Origin: Myxococcales bacterium
GTDB lineage: Bacteria; Myxococcota_A; UBA796; GCA-2862545
Direction: 5' to 3'
NCBI GenBank assembly: GCA_019634415.1
Contig: JAHQVJ010000081.1
Coordinates: forward strand, 1 to 60,140
Length of the DNA: 60,140 nucleotides
The notes under the pieces are model-generated. The model did not search any database. It was not told the DNA's origin and saw only the letters and a program-made list of their open reading frames with translations. The translations under genes were made by a program, and so were the position numbers. Positions 60,000 to 60,140 of this stretch are shown here, piece by piece; position 1 is the first letter of the stretch, and each line of letters opens with the position of its first letter.

Positions 60000-60140
60000 G
60001 TCAGCGGTCAGCCGTCAGCCGTCAGCCGTCAGCCGTCAGCCGTCAGCCGTCAGCCGTCAGCCGTCAGCCGTCAGCCGTCAGCCGTCAGCCGTCAGCCGTC
60101 AGCCGTCAGCCGTCAGCCGTCAGCCGTCAGCCGTCAGCCG
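60000..60140. repeat. Heptanucleotide tandem repeat (GTCAGCC)n running off the end
   Basis: From 60000 to the last base the unit GTCAGCC (first unit GTCAGCG) repeats head to tail, about 20 copies with no further error. The array is cut by the window end, so the real length is unknown. Confidence 0.95.

Noticed and set aside
60000..60140. CRISPR array
   Set aside because: The units are 7 bp and contiguous, without spacers. The 21-bp repeats at about 43.7-43.8 kb are coding and also lack spacers.

Overview
The window is 60 kb of very GC-rich bacterial DNA. It is rich in lipoproteins, MopE-type Asp/Cys 'putative metal-binding' repeats, a DUF4397 protein, PEGA-like surface proteins, a Hanks-type Ser/Thr kinase, tryptophan 2,3-dioxygenase and many GTG/TTG starts. 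This mix suggests a member of the Myxococcota (former Deltaproteobacteria), probably an uncultivated or little-studied lineage. That placement is an inference from gene content, because there is no rRNA or tRNA gene here. An outer membrane is implied by KdsA, Lgt and numerous lipoboxes.

Layout. 0.3-6.9 kb: an MBOAT acyltransferase, GpsA, an ATP-grasp ligase coupled to a pentapeptide protein, an ECF sigma/anti-sigma pair and a cation diffusion facilitator. 6.9-16 kb: a two-haem lipoprotein, a PhoX-like phosphatase with a collagen-like leader, a selenocysteine-containing SelD (in-frame UGA with a SECIS-like hairpin), RadC, a serine hydrolase and a duplicated DUF4397 lipoprotein. 16-19.8 kb: Lgt, then an operon of two envelope proteins and a MopE-repeat lipoprotein. 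20.2-23.8 kb: a fully overlapping operon of a VIT/VWA protein, a sigma factor and two small unknown proteins. 23.8-31.7 kb: VirK-like protein, metalloprotease, UbiD decarboxylase, a TetR regulon with an SDR and a START-like protein, a PilZ-like protein and a PHB-depolymerase-type esterase. 31.8-41.5 kb: arylsulfotransferase-like lipoprotein overlapping FtsH, a basic tail-anchored protein, a PGM1-like ATP-grasp ligase, a sugar-phosphate transferase, a surface protein and KdsA. 41.5-42.6 kb: a TetR gene broken by UAG, divergent from a small membrane protein, with two related palindromes between them.

The most unusual segment is 42.6-56.5 kb, seven genes on the minus strand with almost no intergenic DNA. 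In order of transcription they are a signal-peptide/two-TM protein, a Ser/Thr kinase with a periplasmic domain, a MopE/beta-helix lipoprotein, a 1250-aa protein with an eCIS-core (DUF4157) domain, long coiled coil, TM region and nuclease-like C-terminus, a pentapeptide-repeat protein (candidate immunity), a 208-aa unknown, and a 1281-aa coiled-coil/TM protein with another C-terminal domain. The first and third genes have counterparts at 17.9-19.8 kb, so the envelope pair is a repeated module. No contractile-injection structural genes are present. 56.5-60.1 kb holds tryptophan dioxygenase, a lipoprotein, TetR and Rrf2 regulators, and a heptanucleotide tandem array running off the end.

Starts were chosen by ribosome-binding site and domain alignment. 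Many neighbouring genes overlap by ATGA or GTGA, which implies translational coupling.
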